Shown here one piece after another: positions 56,428-64,000 of a DNA stretch of 64,000 bases; position 1 is the stretch's first letter, and every line of letters begins with the position of its first letter. Location of the stretch: the NCBI GenBank assembly GCA_964247755.1, contig CAXTVX010000012.1, forward strand, positions 3,924 to 67,923, read 5' to 3'. The notes beneath the pieces are model-generated. The model ran no database searches. It saw only the letters and a program-made list of their open reading frames with translations, and was not told where the DNA came from. This stretch comes from Lichenicola sp964247755 (GTDB taxonomy: Bacteria; Pseudomonadota; Alphaproteobacteria; Acetobacterales; Acetobacteraceae). The position numbers and the translations under genes are program-made.

Positions 56428-57632
56428 TGCACGTCCACCGTCGGCTCCACCGAGGCGCCGAGCGGCAGCGGCAGCAGCGGGTCGAGCCCGTCGTCGATCA
56501 CCACCTTGACCGGCACGCGCTGCACGATCTTGACGAAGTTGCCGGTGGCGTTCTCCGGCGGGAAGGTCGAGAACGCGGCCCCCGAGCCGCGCTGTATGCT
56601 GTCCACGTGGCCGCGCAGCTTCAGCGCCGGATAGGCGTCGACATCGATCCGCACCGGCTGGCCCGGCCGCAGCCGGGTGATCTGCGTCTCCTTGAAGTTG
56701 GCTGAGATCCAGACTTCCGGCTCGACGATGGAGAACACCGACTGGCCGGTCTGGAGGTAGGCGCCGCGCTCGACGTTGCGCTGCGCGATCCAGCCGTCAT
56801 GCGGCGCGCGGATCACGGTCCAGCCGAGGTTGAGGCTGGCCTGCTCGAGCTGTGCCTTCGCCTGCTCCAGCGTGCCGGCCTGCTGCGTCACGCGGGTCTG
56901 CTGGGTGCCGATCTGCGGCTTGACCGGACTCGCCTGCTCCAGCTGGCCCTCCGCCTGCAGCACCTGCGCCTTGGCCTGGTCGAGTGCTGCGGTGGAATAG
57001 TCGATCTGCTGCTGCGTGGTGGCGGCGCGCTCGACGGTGTGCTGGCGCTTGTAATCGGTCTCGGCGCGGAACTCCTGCGCCTGTGCCAGCAGCAGCTGTC
57101 CCTGCGCCTGCTTCAGCTGGCCAGGGAAGTTCTGCTTCGAGACCTCGACCGAGAATTTTGCCGACTCGAGCTGTCCCTGCGCCTGGTCCACGTTCGCCTG
57201 GGCCGCGTCGCGGCTGGCCTGGAAGTCGCGGGCATCGATGCGAAGCAGCACCTGGCCCTCGTGCACGTACTCGTTGTCGTTGACGTCGAGCTCGATGACG
57301 TAGCCGGCCACGTGCGGCGACACGGTGATGGTCCGGCCCGAGGTATAGGCGTCGTCGGTCGATACCTCGTTGCGGGTGAGCCACCAGTAGGAGGCGCCAC
57401 CGGCCACCAGCGCCAGGATGAACACGGACAGGCCGATCCTGACGATCGGCTTGGCCTTGTTCCGCTGCTCCTCCTCCTTGCCGTCCTTGTCGTCCCCGCC
57501 AGGCTTCTTGTCGGGCTTGCTGTCCTTGGTGTCGGACGCGTCGTCCTTGTCGCGGTCGGGAGCGTCCACGTCCGATTGCGGCCGCTCCCGGTCGTCGTGC
57601 CGGTCGTCGTGCCGCTGCTGATCCTCAGCCAT
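56424..57632 (-). CDS. HlyD/EmrA-type membrane-fusion protein
   Basis: A 402-residue periplasmic adaptor. A charged N-terminal cytoplasmic tail (about 1-55, Asp/Lys-rich) precedes one membrane helix (IVRIGLSVFILALVAGGASYWWL, about 48-70) and then the HlyD core: YTSGRTITVSPHVAGYVIELDVNDNEYVHEGQ (about 80-111), a Gln/Ala coiled-coil hairpin, and PHDGWIAQRNVERGAYLQTGQ (about 275). Its start codon is preceded 36 bases upstream by a perfect 7-base inverted repeat that resembles a TetR operator. The permease gene follows with overlapping stop/start. Confidence 0.92.
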   Translation of the reverse strand: MAEDQQRHDDRHDDRERPQSDVDAPDRDKDDASDTKDSKPDKKPGGDDKDGKEEEQRNKAKPIVRIGLSVFILALVAGGASYWWLTRNEVSTDDAYTSGRTITVSPHVAGYVIELDVNDNEYVHEGQVLLRIDARDFQASRDAAQANVDQAQGQLESAKFSVEVSKQNFPGQLKQAQGQLLLAQAQEFRAETDYKRQHTVERAATTQQQIDYSTAALDQAKAQVLQAEGQLEQASPVKPQIGTQQTRVTQQAGTLEQAKAQLEQASLNLGWTVIRAPHDGWIAQRNVERGAYLQTGQSVFSIVEPEVWISANFKETQITRLRPGQPVRIDVDAYPALKLRGHVDSIQRGSGAAFSTFPPENATGNFVKIVQRVPVKVVIDDGLDPLLPLPLGASVEPTVDVQ

Positions 57633-57667
57633 CGTGCTCTCCGCGCGGTTGACGATCGCGCCAGCAC

Positions 57668-57686
57668 TGACCGATCCGTTCGGTCA
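57668..57686. promoter_or_regulatory. Candidate TetR-type operator upstream of the EmrA-like gene
   Basis: TGACCGATCCGTTCGGTCA: perfect 7-base arms (57668-57674 and 57680-57686) around 5 bases, 36 bases upstream of the adaptor start codon. The half-site pattern resembles operators of TetR-type pump repressors. No regulator gene lies beside it, so the repressor would act from elsewhere. The rest of 57633-57921 shows no gene. Confidence 0.5.
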
Positions 57687-57921
57687 CGCTGCCATAGCGA
57701 CAGGCGGCGGGCAATGCCGGCAGGCGCCATCCGGTCCTCAGGAAGTTGTGTAACAGGCCAGGCGCATCCTGGCGGCGACGCGGATCGGTTGCCTGCCGGT
57801 CCGCCGCGGCGCCGATTGTCCGCTGCAACCTCCATGCAACATTCGACATGGTGGGTTACACCAGCCGGCACGACATCGGGCTGTCCAGCTGCCATGCGCT
57901 GGAGCCGGGACACAGGCAGGG

Positions 57922-59382
57922 ATGATCATGACGACCAGGACGCGTGTGGCCGCGGCAGCCTCGCCTGGATCCGCGACGGCGTCCACGGCATCGTGGCTGG
58001 CCAGCGCGGTGTCGGCGCAGAACGTCCGCCGCCTGTTCAGCCCGAGGTCGGGCCTGGCGCCCAAGGCGGTGCTGGCGGCCGGGATCAGCTACCTGTTCCT
58101 GCCGATCGACCTGATTCCGGACCGGCTGCCCTGGGTCGGCCACCTCGACGAGATGGGCTTCCTGCTGCTCGGCTTCGCCGGCGGGCTGCTGTTGTCGGTG
58201 CCGCCGGCAGCCGGCGCCCAGCTCCGCCCGCCCGGGCTGATCGTCAAGTGGACCCAGCGCCTGGCCTGGCGGACCATGCGGCTGGGCGTGGCCGGGCTGC
58301 TCGGCCGGTTCGCGCTGCGCCTGATGCTGGGACGCTGGCCCGACGGGGAGGAGCTGGCCGCCTTCTGCGACGGGTTCGACGCCAACGCGCACGGCCTGCC
58401 GCCGCTGCTGCGCGCCGTGGCCTACGTGCCGTCGGCGCGCACGCTGCTCAACCGTGCCATGCTGCTGAGCACGCAGCGCAGCGGGACGTCGGCCCGGCTC
58501 GGAACCGCGCAGATGATGGGCGACCCGATGACGCTGTGGCGCGGGCCCAGGGTCCGGTTCCTGCACCTCGAGAAGACGGCCGGCTCGTCGCTGATCGTGG
58601 CGCTGGCAGCGCAGTTCCATCCGCTGCAGATCCATTCCGATACCGACCGCCGGGAACGCGCGCATGACCTGCAGTGGAAGCGGCACGAGGCCGAGGCCGC
58701 GCATCGCCAGGCTGCGGTGGTCTGGGGGCACTACGACCTGCCGGCGCTGCGGCGCCTGGATGGCGACCAGCCCTGCTTCCGGTTCTGCCTGCTGCGCGAG
58801 CCCAGGGAGCGGATCCTGTCGCTCTACTATTTCTGGCGGTCGAACGAGGAGGAGCAGAGCGCCAGCGTCCGCTTCGCGCACGAGAACAGGCTGTTGCCGT
58901 TCCTACGGGTGCAGGACCCGGCCATACGCAACGACATCGACAACATGTACGTGCGCCGGCTGACGGGCCTGTATGCGACGGGATCCGCGGATCCGGTGCG
59001 CGACGCGCCGGAGGCGGCGCTGGCGGAGGCGCTGGCAGCTCTCGACGGGCTCGATCTGGTCGGCATCTCGAACCGCCTGGGCGACAGCCTGTCGGTGCTG
59101 GGGCGCATGCTCGGCTTCACGCCGCCGGCCCGGACGCCGGAAGTGAACGTGCAGCTGAACGCCGAGCGGAACGCGATGCTGCCGGTGCGGCCCACGGCAC
59201 GCGAGCCGCGCACGCCCGAGACCGACGCCGAGCTCGACCGCCTCACCAGCCTCGACATCGTGCTCTACCGCCACGCCGAGCAGCGGTTCCAGTCCCTGAT
59301 CGAGGCCGACGCCCAGGGCGCCTCCGGCCGGTCGAGGGTTCAGGCCAGTGCAAGTCCCTGGGTGCGCACCAGCCGCGCGTAG
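57922..59382 (+). CDS. DUF1232 domain fused to a sulfotransferase-like domain
   Basis: A 486-residue protein with two unrelated parts. Residues about 45-90 match DUF1232 (ISYLFLPIDLIPDRLPWVGHLDEMG), a short membrane-associated domain. From about 205 a sulfotransferase-type domain follows: 5'-phosphosulfate loop VRFLHLEKTAGSSLIVALA (about 209-227) and 3'-phosphate stretch LLREPRERILSLYYFWRS (about 291-308). The family transfers sulfate from PAPS to glycans or lipids; the acceptor is unknown. The domains are joined by a helical Arg-rich segment. The 3' end overlaps the convergent ABC transporter by 43 bases. Whether the fusion is real should be checked for frameshift, though the frame is uninterrupted. 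Confidence 0.75.
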   Translation: MIMTTRTRVAAAASPGSATASTASWLASAVSAQNVRRLFSPRSGLAPKAVLAAGISYLFLPIDLIPDRLPWVGHLDEMGFLLLGFAGGLLLSVPPAAGAQLRPPGLIVKWTQRLAWRTMRLGVAGLLGRFALRLMLGRWPDGEELAAFCDGFDANAHGLPPLLRAVAYVPSARTLLNRAMLLSTQRSGTSARLGTAQMMGDPMTLWRGPRVRFLHLEKTAGSSLIVALAAQFHPLQIHSDTDRRERAHDLQWKRHEAEAAHRQAAVVWGHYDLPALRRLDGDQPCFRFCLLREPRERILSLYYFWRSNEEEQSASVRFAHENRLLPFLRVQDPAIRNDIDNMYVRRLTGLYATGSADPVRDAPEAALAEALAALDGLDLVGISNRLGDSLSVLGRMLGFTPPARTPEVNVQLNAERNAMLPVRPTAREPRTPETDAELDRLTSLDIVLYRHAEQRFQSLIEADAQGASGRSRVQASASPWVRTSRA

Positions 59383-61133
59383 AGCCCGTCACGCTCCATC
59401 AGCGCCGCGTGGCTGCCGCACTCGACCGCCTGCCCGTCCGACAGCGCCACCACCAGGTCGGCCGAGCGCACCGTCGACAGCCGGTGCGCAACTACCACGG
59501 TGGTGCGCCCGCGTCGCAGCCGCGCCAGCGCCTCCTGCACCAGGGCCTCGCTCTCGGTGTCGAGCGCGCTGGTCGCCTCGTCCAGCAGGAGCAGGCGTGG
59601 ATTGCGGAGCAGCGCCCGGGCGAGCGCCACGCGCTGCCGCTGCCCCCCGGACAGGCGCTGCCCGCCGGGACCGACGCCGGTCGCGAAGCCGTCGGGCAGC
59701 GCCAGGATGAAGTCGGCTGCCGCGGCAGCCTCCGCCGCGTCGCGCACCGCGGCGTCATCCGCTCCGGCGCGGCCCATGCGTATGTTGTCGGCGACCGTGG
59801 TGTCGAACAGCAGCGTGTCCTGGCTGACATAGGCGATCGCGTCGCGCAGTGCCGCGAGGCGCAGGTCGCGCAGGTCGATGCCGTCCAGCAGGATGCGCCC
59901 CGCCGACACGTCGTGCAGGCGGGGGATGAGCGAGAGCGCGGTGGACTTGCCGGCGCCCGACGGGCCGACCAGCGCCACGGTCAGGCCGGGCTCGGCGACG
60001 AGGCTGAGGTTGCGCAGGCCGGTGCGCCCGTCGGGGTAGTGGAACGCGACGTTCTCGAACACCAGCCGGCCCTGTCCGGCCGGCAGCGGCTGCGCCGCCG
60101 GCCGCTCGACCACGCCGGGCGGCTCGTCGATCACGCCGAAGATGCGCTCGAGCCCGGCTAGGCCCTCCTGCACCGCCGCGTTGAGCGAGCCCAGCGCACG
60201 CAGCGGCCGTGCCGCGATCAGCAGGGCGGCGACGAAGCCGGAGAAGCTGCCCAGCGTGGCTCCGCCCATCGCCGCCCGCCAGCCGGCGAAGCCCAGCACC
60301 GCCGCCACCGCGGTGCCGCCCAGCACCTCGAGCACCGGATCGACGCGCGCCCGGCCGCGGGTGATCCGCAGCAGGCTGTTGTGCAGCATGTCGAAGGAGC
60401 GGTTGGCGCGCAGGGTCTCGGCCTGCTCCAGCCGATAGACGCGCACCGGGCGGGCCTGGGCGAAGCTCTCGTTCAGCAGCGTCGCGGTGCTGCCGATCTG
60501 CTCCTGCATGCCGCCCGAGGCGCGCCTGACGCGCCGGCCGATCCGCTGGATCGGCACCGCCGCCAGCGGATACAGCAGGGCCGCGATCAGGCTCAGCTCC
60601 CAGTCCATGACGAACATGCCGACCACCAGCCCGACCACGGTGACGGCGTCCCCGAGCGAGTTCACCGCGCGGATCATCGCCTCGCGTATGCTGATGGCGT
60701 CGGTGGTGAACCGGGCGGCGAGCTGGGCTGGCGCCTCTCGCTCGATGCGGGCGATGTCGGCCTCCATCAGGTGGCCGAACATCCGCCGCTGCAGGTCGCG
60801 TATGACGACCAGGACCAGGTCCTGCACCGCCACGGTCTGGCCATACTGCGCCGCCGCCTTGGCCGCGGTGATCATCACCACCAGCGCCGGCACCTGGTAC
60901 AGGATGCGCGGGTCGTGGGCCGCGAACATGTCCAGCGCGCGGCGGATCACCAGCGGGTAGAGCGCGGTCAGCCCGGCCATCAGCAGGGTCAGCACCAGCA
61001 TCGACAGCAGCCGGCCGCGGTGGTGCCGCACGTCCTCACGCCAGAGCCGGCGCAGCAGGGACAGGCTGGGGGGAGACCGGTCGGGCCGCGTCACGGCGGT
61101 CACAGCGGCCGCCGGGTTTGGCACGACGTTCAT
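59340..61133 (-). CDS. ABC transporter, fused permease/ATPase (MsbA-like exporter)
   Basis: A 597-residue half-transporter. Six membrane helices fill about residues 20-320 (GRLLSMLVLTLLMAGLTALYPLVIRRALDMF near the start, shown in part), then the ATP-binding domain: Walker A VALVGPSGAGKSTAL (about 388), signature RLSGGQRQRVALARAL (about 487), Walker B LLLLDEATSALD (about 509) and the H-loop VVAHRLSTV. Such exporters flip lipid A-core or other lipids and drugs; specific cargo unknown. Start ATG 61133. The stop region overlaps the convergent sulfotransferase fusion by 43 bases. Confidence 0.92.
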   Translation of the reverse strand: MNVVPNPAAAVTAVTRPDRSPPSLSLLRRLWREDVRHHRGRLLSMLVLTLLMAGLTALYPLVIRRALDMFAAHDPRILYQVPALVVMITAAKAAAQYGQTVAVQDLVLVVIRDLQRRMFGHLMEADIARIEREAPAQLAARFTTDAISIREAMIRAVNSLGDAVTVVGLVVGMFVMDWELSLIAALLYPLAAVPIQRIGRRVRRASGGMQEQIGSTATLLNESFAQARPVRVYRLEQAETLRANRSFDMLHNSLLRITRGRARVDPVLEVLGGTAVAAVLGFAGWRAAMGGATLGSFSGFVAALLIAARPLRALGSLNAAVQEGLAGLERIFGVIDEPPGVVERPAAQPLPAGQGRLVFENVAFHYPDGRTGLRNLSLVAEPGLTVALVGPSGAGKSTALSLIPRLHDVSAGRILLDGIDLRDLRLAALRDAIAYVSQDTLLFDTTVADNIRMGRAGADDAAVRDAAEAAAAADFILALPDGFATGVGPGGQRLSGGQRQRVALARALLRNPRLLLLDEATSALDTESEALVQEALARLRRGRTTVVVAHRLSTVRSADLVVALSDGQAVECGSHAALMERDGLYARLVRTQGLALA

Positions 61134-61286
61134 CCCGGGCGTTTACCAGCGGGTCGGGGGAACCACAAACCGTGCCCGGACGGCCGGTGGAACGGGAACG
61201 CGACACGCCTCGTTGCGGCCTGGAGGATGGCCGGCCGCTCCGACCGCGGCAGACGGCATGACACCGGTCCGGAACGAGGTGGCGCC

Positions 61287-62081
61287 ATGACGCTCCTGCA
61301 CACCCTGAGCTGCCGACGCTGCTTCGGCCGCAGCCTGGCCACAACCGCGATGGCCGCGCCGCTTGCCGCGCTGTTCGGCCGGGGCGCCGGCGCCCAGGAC
61401 AAGCACGAGGCACCGGTGCCCGGCGCGCCGGTGTCGGCACGCAGCCAGGTGCTCGACACGGCCGCGGATGCGATCCAGTCGAAGAAGCCGCTCGACGCCA
61501 TGAGCGCCTACCTGAACGCCTTCCACTTCTACGCCGACGACATGGGCCGGCAGGTGGAGGCGAACCACTACTGCACCCACCTGACCGAGGACTTCCGCCA
61601 GTGCGTCATCTACGACGCCAACCAGTCGCACGCGAAGCTGATCGGCATCGAGTACATCGTCAGCGAACGGCTGTTCAGGACCCTCCCGGAGGAGGAGCGG
61701 CGGCTCTGGCACAGCCACGATTTCGAGGTGAAGTCCGGCGAGCTGACCGCGCCGGGCGTTCCCGGTCCGGCCGCGCACGCCTTCATGACCGGGCTCGCCA
61801 CCACCTACGGCAAGACCTGGCACACCTGGCAGGTCGACAGGAACCCAAGCTTCCCGATGGGCATCCCGCAGCTGATGATGGGGTTCACCAAGGACGGCCA
61901 GATCGACCCGCGGATGCTGGCCGACCGGGACAGGCGGTTCGGCGTGTCCACGGCGGAGCAGAAGCGCAACCGTGCCGACATAGCGGCACCCGCACCACTT
62001 CCCGGCGCCAACGCCTGGCAGGGCGGGCAGGTGATGCAGCTCGCCCTGCAGGAGGTGCCGGTCAGGAACCTCGCGCGCTGA
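61287..62081 (+). CDS. DUF1264 (OBAP-like) protein with export signal
   Basis: A 264-residue protein with a DUF1264 domain, the family of plant oil-body-associated proteins. The core is well preserved: VEANHYCTHLTEDFRQCVIYDANQ (about 91-114, partly shown), KLIGIEYIVSERLF, TYGKTWHTWQVDR (about 173-185) and PQLMMGF. The N-terminus (SCRRCFGRSLATTAMAAPLAALFG) looks like a signal, possibly Tat because of the RR-F-type start. Function in bacteria is unknown. The ATG at 61287 follows a purine-rich ACGAGG. Its neighbours give no clear clue; it lies between an ABC exporter and the CCA-adding enzyme. Confidence 0.9.
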   Translation: MTLLHTLSCRRCFGRSLATTAMAAPLAALFGRGAGAQDKHEAPVPGAPVSARSQVLDTAADAIQSKKPLDAMSAYLNAFHFYADDMGRQVEANHYCTHLTEDFRQCVIYDANQSHAKLIGIEYIVSERLFRTLPEEERRLWHSHDFEVKSGELTAPGVPGPAAHAFMTGLATTYGKTWHTWQVDRNPSFPMGIPQLMMGFTKDGQIDPRMLADRDRRFGVSTAEQKRNRADIAAPAPLPGANAWQGGQVMQLALQEVPVRNLAR

Positions 62082-62095
62082 GCGGCAACCGGACC

Positions 62096-63277
62096 TCAGC
62101 CGCCAATCAGGGATCCGAGCCGGAGCAGGCAGGCGGTCCGGTCCGCCCGGCAGCCGCCGTCGCGCCACCACGCCTCGACCGCCCGCAACGCCCCGCCGAC
62201 CGCCGGACCGGGAGGAAGCCCCGCGGCGACCGCATCGCGCCCGGACAGCGGAAACACCGGCCGTTCCAGCGCACACAGACGCCGACGCAGGGAAAGCCAG
62301 GCCGCCGGGTCGTCCGACGTCGTGGCGGCAAGCCAGCTGCGATCGCAGAGCGAGGCCGCCTCGTCGTCGGCGAGCAGCCGGCGCAGGGCGTCGTCGTCGA
62401 GTCCGGGGTCCGGCCGGATGCCCTGCATCAGCGTGAGGAGGCGATCGGCATCCGCGTTCGACAGCCTGAGCCGCAGGGCGATGGCCGACGCGTCGCCCGA
62501 TGCCAGCGCAGCCAGGCGAAGCAGCGGATCGGGAGGAGCATCGAGTGCCAGCAGGCGCGCCAGCCGTTCCGGATCGCCGCCCCGGGGAAGCACGGCGTCC
62601 AGGACACCCAGCCGGTGCATCAGCCTGGACGCGTCCGCCGGATCCGGTCCCTCGAGCAGCCGGCGCAATTCCGCCCATACCCGTTCCGCCGAAAGCTGCC
62701 GCAGCAGCCCGACGGCACTGCCGATGGCGCCGACCGCCGCCGGATCCGGCCGGCCGCGCCCGTAGCGCGCCTGGAAGCGGAAGAAGCGGAGGATGCGCAG
62801 CGCATCCTCGGCGATCCGGGCGGTGGCGTCGCCCACGAAGCGTACTCGGCCGGCGCCGAGGTCGGATGCGCCTCCGAAGTAGTCATGCAGCCGTCCATCC
62901 TGGTCGATCGACATGGCGTTGATGGTGAAGTCGCGCCGCGCGGCGTCCTCGCGCCAGTCCGCGGTCCAGGCGACCACGGCGTGGCGCCCGTCGGTCTCGA
63001 CGTCGCGGCGCAGGGTGGTGATCTCGAACGGCCGACTGTCCAGCACCGCGGTCACGGTCCCGTGGGCGAGCCCGGTCGGCACCACCTTGATGCCGTCTGC
63101 GCGAAGCCGGTCCATCACCGCCTGCGGCGGCTCCGGCGTGGCGAGGTCGAGGTCCACGATCGGCCGGCCGGCCAGCAAGTCGCGCACGACGCCGCCGACC
63201 AGGCGCGCCTCCGGCAGCAGCGACCACAGCCGCGACAGGCCGGCCCGGCCGGAGAGCCCGGCCAGATCCAGCGTCAC
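62096..63277 (-). CDS. CCA-adding tRNA nucleotidyltransferase/polyA polymerase-family protein
   Basis: Adds or repairs the 3' CCA of tRNAs. The 393-residue product has the class-II nucleotidyltransferase motif LVGGVVRDLLAGRPIVDLDLAT (about 22-43, partly shown) with its DxD, the following THGTV-like stretch LAHGTVTAVLDSRPFEITTLRRD (about 69-91), and the RRDFTINAMSID motif (about 112-123) shared by CCA enzymes. The C-terminal half is helical and variable. The start is a GTG at 63277 that overlaps the stop of the DUF1285 gene by four bases (GTGA), so they are coupled. The poly(A) polymerase alternative cannot be ruled out by sequence. Confidence 0.9.
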   Translation of the reverse strand: MTLDLAGLSGRAGLSRLWSLLPEARLVGGVVRDLLAGRPIVDLDLATPEPPQAVMDRLRADGIKVVPTGLAHGTVTAVLDSRPFEITTLRRDVETDGRHAVVAWTADWREDAARRDFTINAMSIDQDGRLHDYFGGASDLGAGRVRFVGDATARIAEDALRILRFFRFQARYGRGRPDPAAVGAIGSAVGLLRQLSAERVWAELRRLLEGPDPADASRLMHRLGVLDAVLPRGGDPERLARLLALDAPPDPLLRLAALASGDASAIALRLRLSNADADRLLTLMQGIRPDPGLDDDALRRLLADDEAASLCDRSWLAATTSDDPAAWLSLRRRLCALERPVFPLSGRDAVAAGLPPGPAVGGALRAVEAWWRDGGCRADRTACLLRLGSLIGG

Positions 63278-63897
63278 GCCGGCTCGTCCGACAGCGCCTC
63301 CGTCAGCGGGCCGATCGGGAAGAAGCGGTTCTGGCTCCAGACGCCCATGCAGGGCATCCCGGCGCGCGTCCCTTCCACCGCCAGGGCCACAAGCTCGTAG
63401 TACACCGCGCGCGCGATGCGGGCCTGGATCGGGTGGCCGCCATCGCCCGGCCGCACCACCAGGTACGGAATGGCGGTACCCTCGTCGCCACCGCAGGCGC
63501 AGGACCAGTCGACGTCGAGCGGGTTGTCCGGGCCGGCGCAGACGATCTGGTCGACGTTGGTGCGGAACGCCAGCACCTGGCTGCGGCCGCTGCCGCGCCA
63601 TTCCAGCTCGACCGCGACGAACGGCACGTCCTCGACCTCGATCTCGCCGCGCTCGGCCGGCGTTTCCAGCCGGTAGCACCCGGCGGCGTCGCGACGCAGT
63701 ACGCTGGCGAACAGGCAGACCATCGGCTTGCGCCGGATCGGCGTGCCCTTGTACAGCCAGGTGCCGTCGCGCTGGATCAGGAATGGCAGCTTCCCGCAAT
63801 CCCGGAGCGGCGGGGCGGAAGCGGGGGACAGGAGCGAAGCGTTCGAGGCGCAGTCGAGGCGGGCGGTGCACAGGTCGGGGAAGCGCTGGTGCTTCAC
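63274..63897 (-). CDS. DUF1285 domain protein
   Basis: A 207-residue protein of the DUF1285 family, typically about 190 residues and of unknown function. Hallmarks are DGTWLYKGTPIRRKPMVCLFASVLRRD (about 44-70, partly shown), ETPAERGEIEVEDVPFVAVE (about 78-97) and YLVVRPG near 145. It is the usual neighbour of the CCA-adding enzyme in alphaproteobacteria, often with a moxR-type ATPase upstream. Overlap of its stop with the CCA gene GTG suggests a functional or regulatory link. Confidence 0.88.
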   Translation of the reverse strand: MKHQRFPDLCTARLDCASNASLLSPASAPPLRDCGKLPFLIQRDGTWLYKGTPIRRKPMVCLFASVLRRDAAGCYRLETPAERGEIEVEDVPFVAVELEWRGSGRSQVLAFRTNVDQIVCAGPDNPLDVDWSCACGGDEGTAIPYLVVRPGDGGHPIQARIARAVYYELVALAVEGTRAGMPCMGVWSQNRFFPIGPLTEALSDEPA

Positions 63898-63972
63898 GGG
63901 ATGATCCCCCGGCCAAACCGTGACGCCTGATGCTGTGCCATGGTGTCGGATATAGGAAGCGCACCCGGCTTG

Positions 63973-64000
63973 ATGAAACCCCCGGACATGGCAGATTGGC
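63973..64000 (+). CDS. Possible start of a divergent gene running off the window
   Basis: A frame opens at ATG 63973 (and ATG 63988, MADW...) after AGGAAG at 63954-63959, and stays open to the window end. A moxR-like ATPase gene often sits divergent from DUF1285, but only nine codons are visible, so no identification is possible. Confidence 0.2.

Overview
This is a GC-rich chromosomal window of an alphaproteobacterium. The best fit is the Acetobacteraceae/Rhodospirillales, judged from gene content and order (yqeY-dnaG-rpoD divergent from carA, rpsF-rpsR-rplI, lptF-lptG-lptD-surA-rsmA, gpmI-envC-ctpA-YibQ-rppH) and from DUF1285 beside a CCA-adding enzyme. No search was run, so the family placement is inference. 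I see no rRNA, tRNA, CRISPR array, intact insertion sequence or prophage. Most of the window is core genome, with accessory islands between core blocks.

Layout. 1-3.1 kb: end of cobS, a DUF1127 protein, a cobC-type phosphatase and pepA. 3.2-7.1 kb: cysQ, a Sua5 enzyme with a co-translated membrane protein, and a GlcD-like FAD oxidoreductase. 7.1-15.7 kb: an accessory block with a TetR regulator divergent from an RND efflux pair, an NmrA-like reductase facing the remnant of an AraC-type regulator, a MOSC protein and a phospholipase D-type enzyme. 15.8-22.8 kb: the outer-membrane biogenesis operon lptF-lptG-lptD-surA-rsmA. 23-26 kb: an HxlR regulator divergent from a quinone-oxidoreductase-like gene, then cyclopropane fatty acid synthase. 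26-27.4 kb: ribosomal proteins L9, S18 and S6, with a clear terminator after rplI. 27.6-34.9 kb: a PaiB-like protein, a four-gene co-directional cluster of unknown pathway (glycosyltransferase-like protein, TIM-barrel isomerase, NAD epimerase-like protein, FAD oxidoreductase), a TonB-like protein and an acetyltransferase.

34.9-39.3 kb: the macromolecular synthesis operon yqeY-dnaG-rpoD. 39.4-47.1 kb: carA, an AAA-type ATPase, carB, greA and threonine dehydratase. Here CarA carries an N-terminal helix-turn-helix-like domain. Two near-perfect palindromes lie just upstream of carA, and a P-loop ATPase with a predicted C-terminal winged helix sits between carA and carB. This is the most unusual arrangement in the window and my main candidate for an undescribed regulatory system. 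47.1-48.8 kb: dodecin, upp, msrB and a small acidic protein followed by a strong terminator. 48.8-54.8 kb: gpmI, an EnvC-like amidase activator, ctpA, a divergent polysaccharide deacetylase and rppH. 54.8-57.7 kb: an EmrAB-type efflux pair with a palindromic operator but no adjacent regulator. 57.9-61.1 kb: a DUF1232-sulfotransferase fusion, tail-to-tail with an MsbA-like ABC exporter. 61.3-64 kb: a secreted DUF1264 (OBAP-like) protein, a CCA-adding enzyme and a DUF1285 protein.

The core blocks cover cobalamin assembly, lipopolysaccharide export and outer-membrane folding, ribosome subunits, transcription and replication initiation, and carbamoyl-phosphate supply for arginine and pyrimidines. 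The accessory blocks are mostly drug efflux and envelope or glycan modification.
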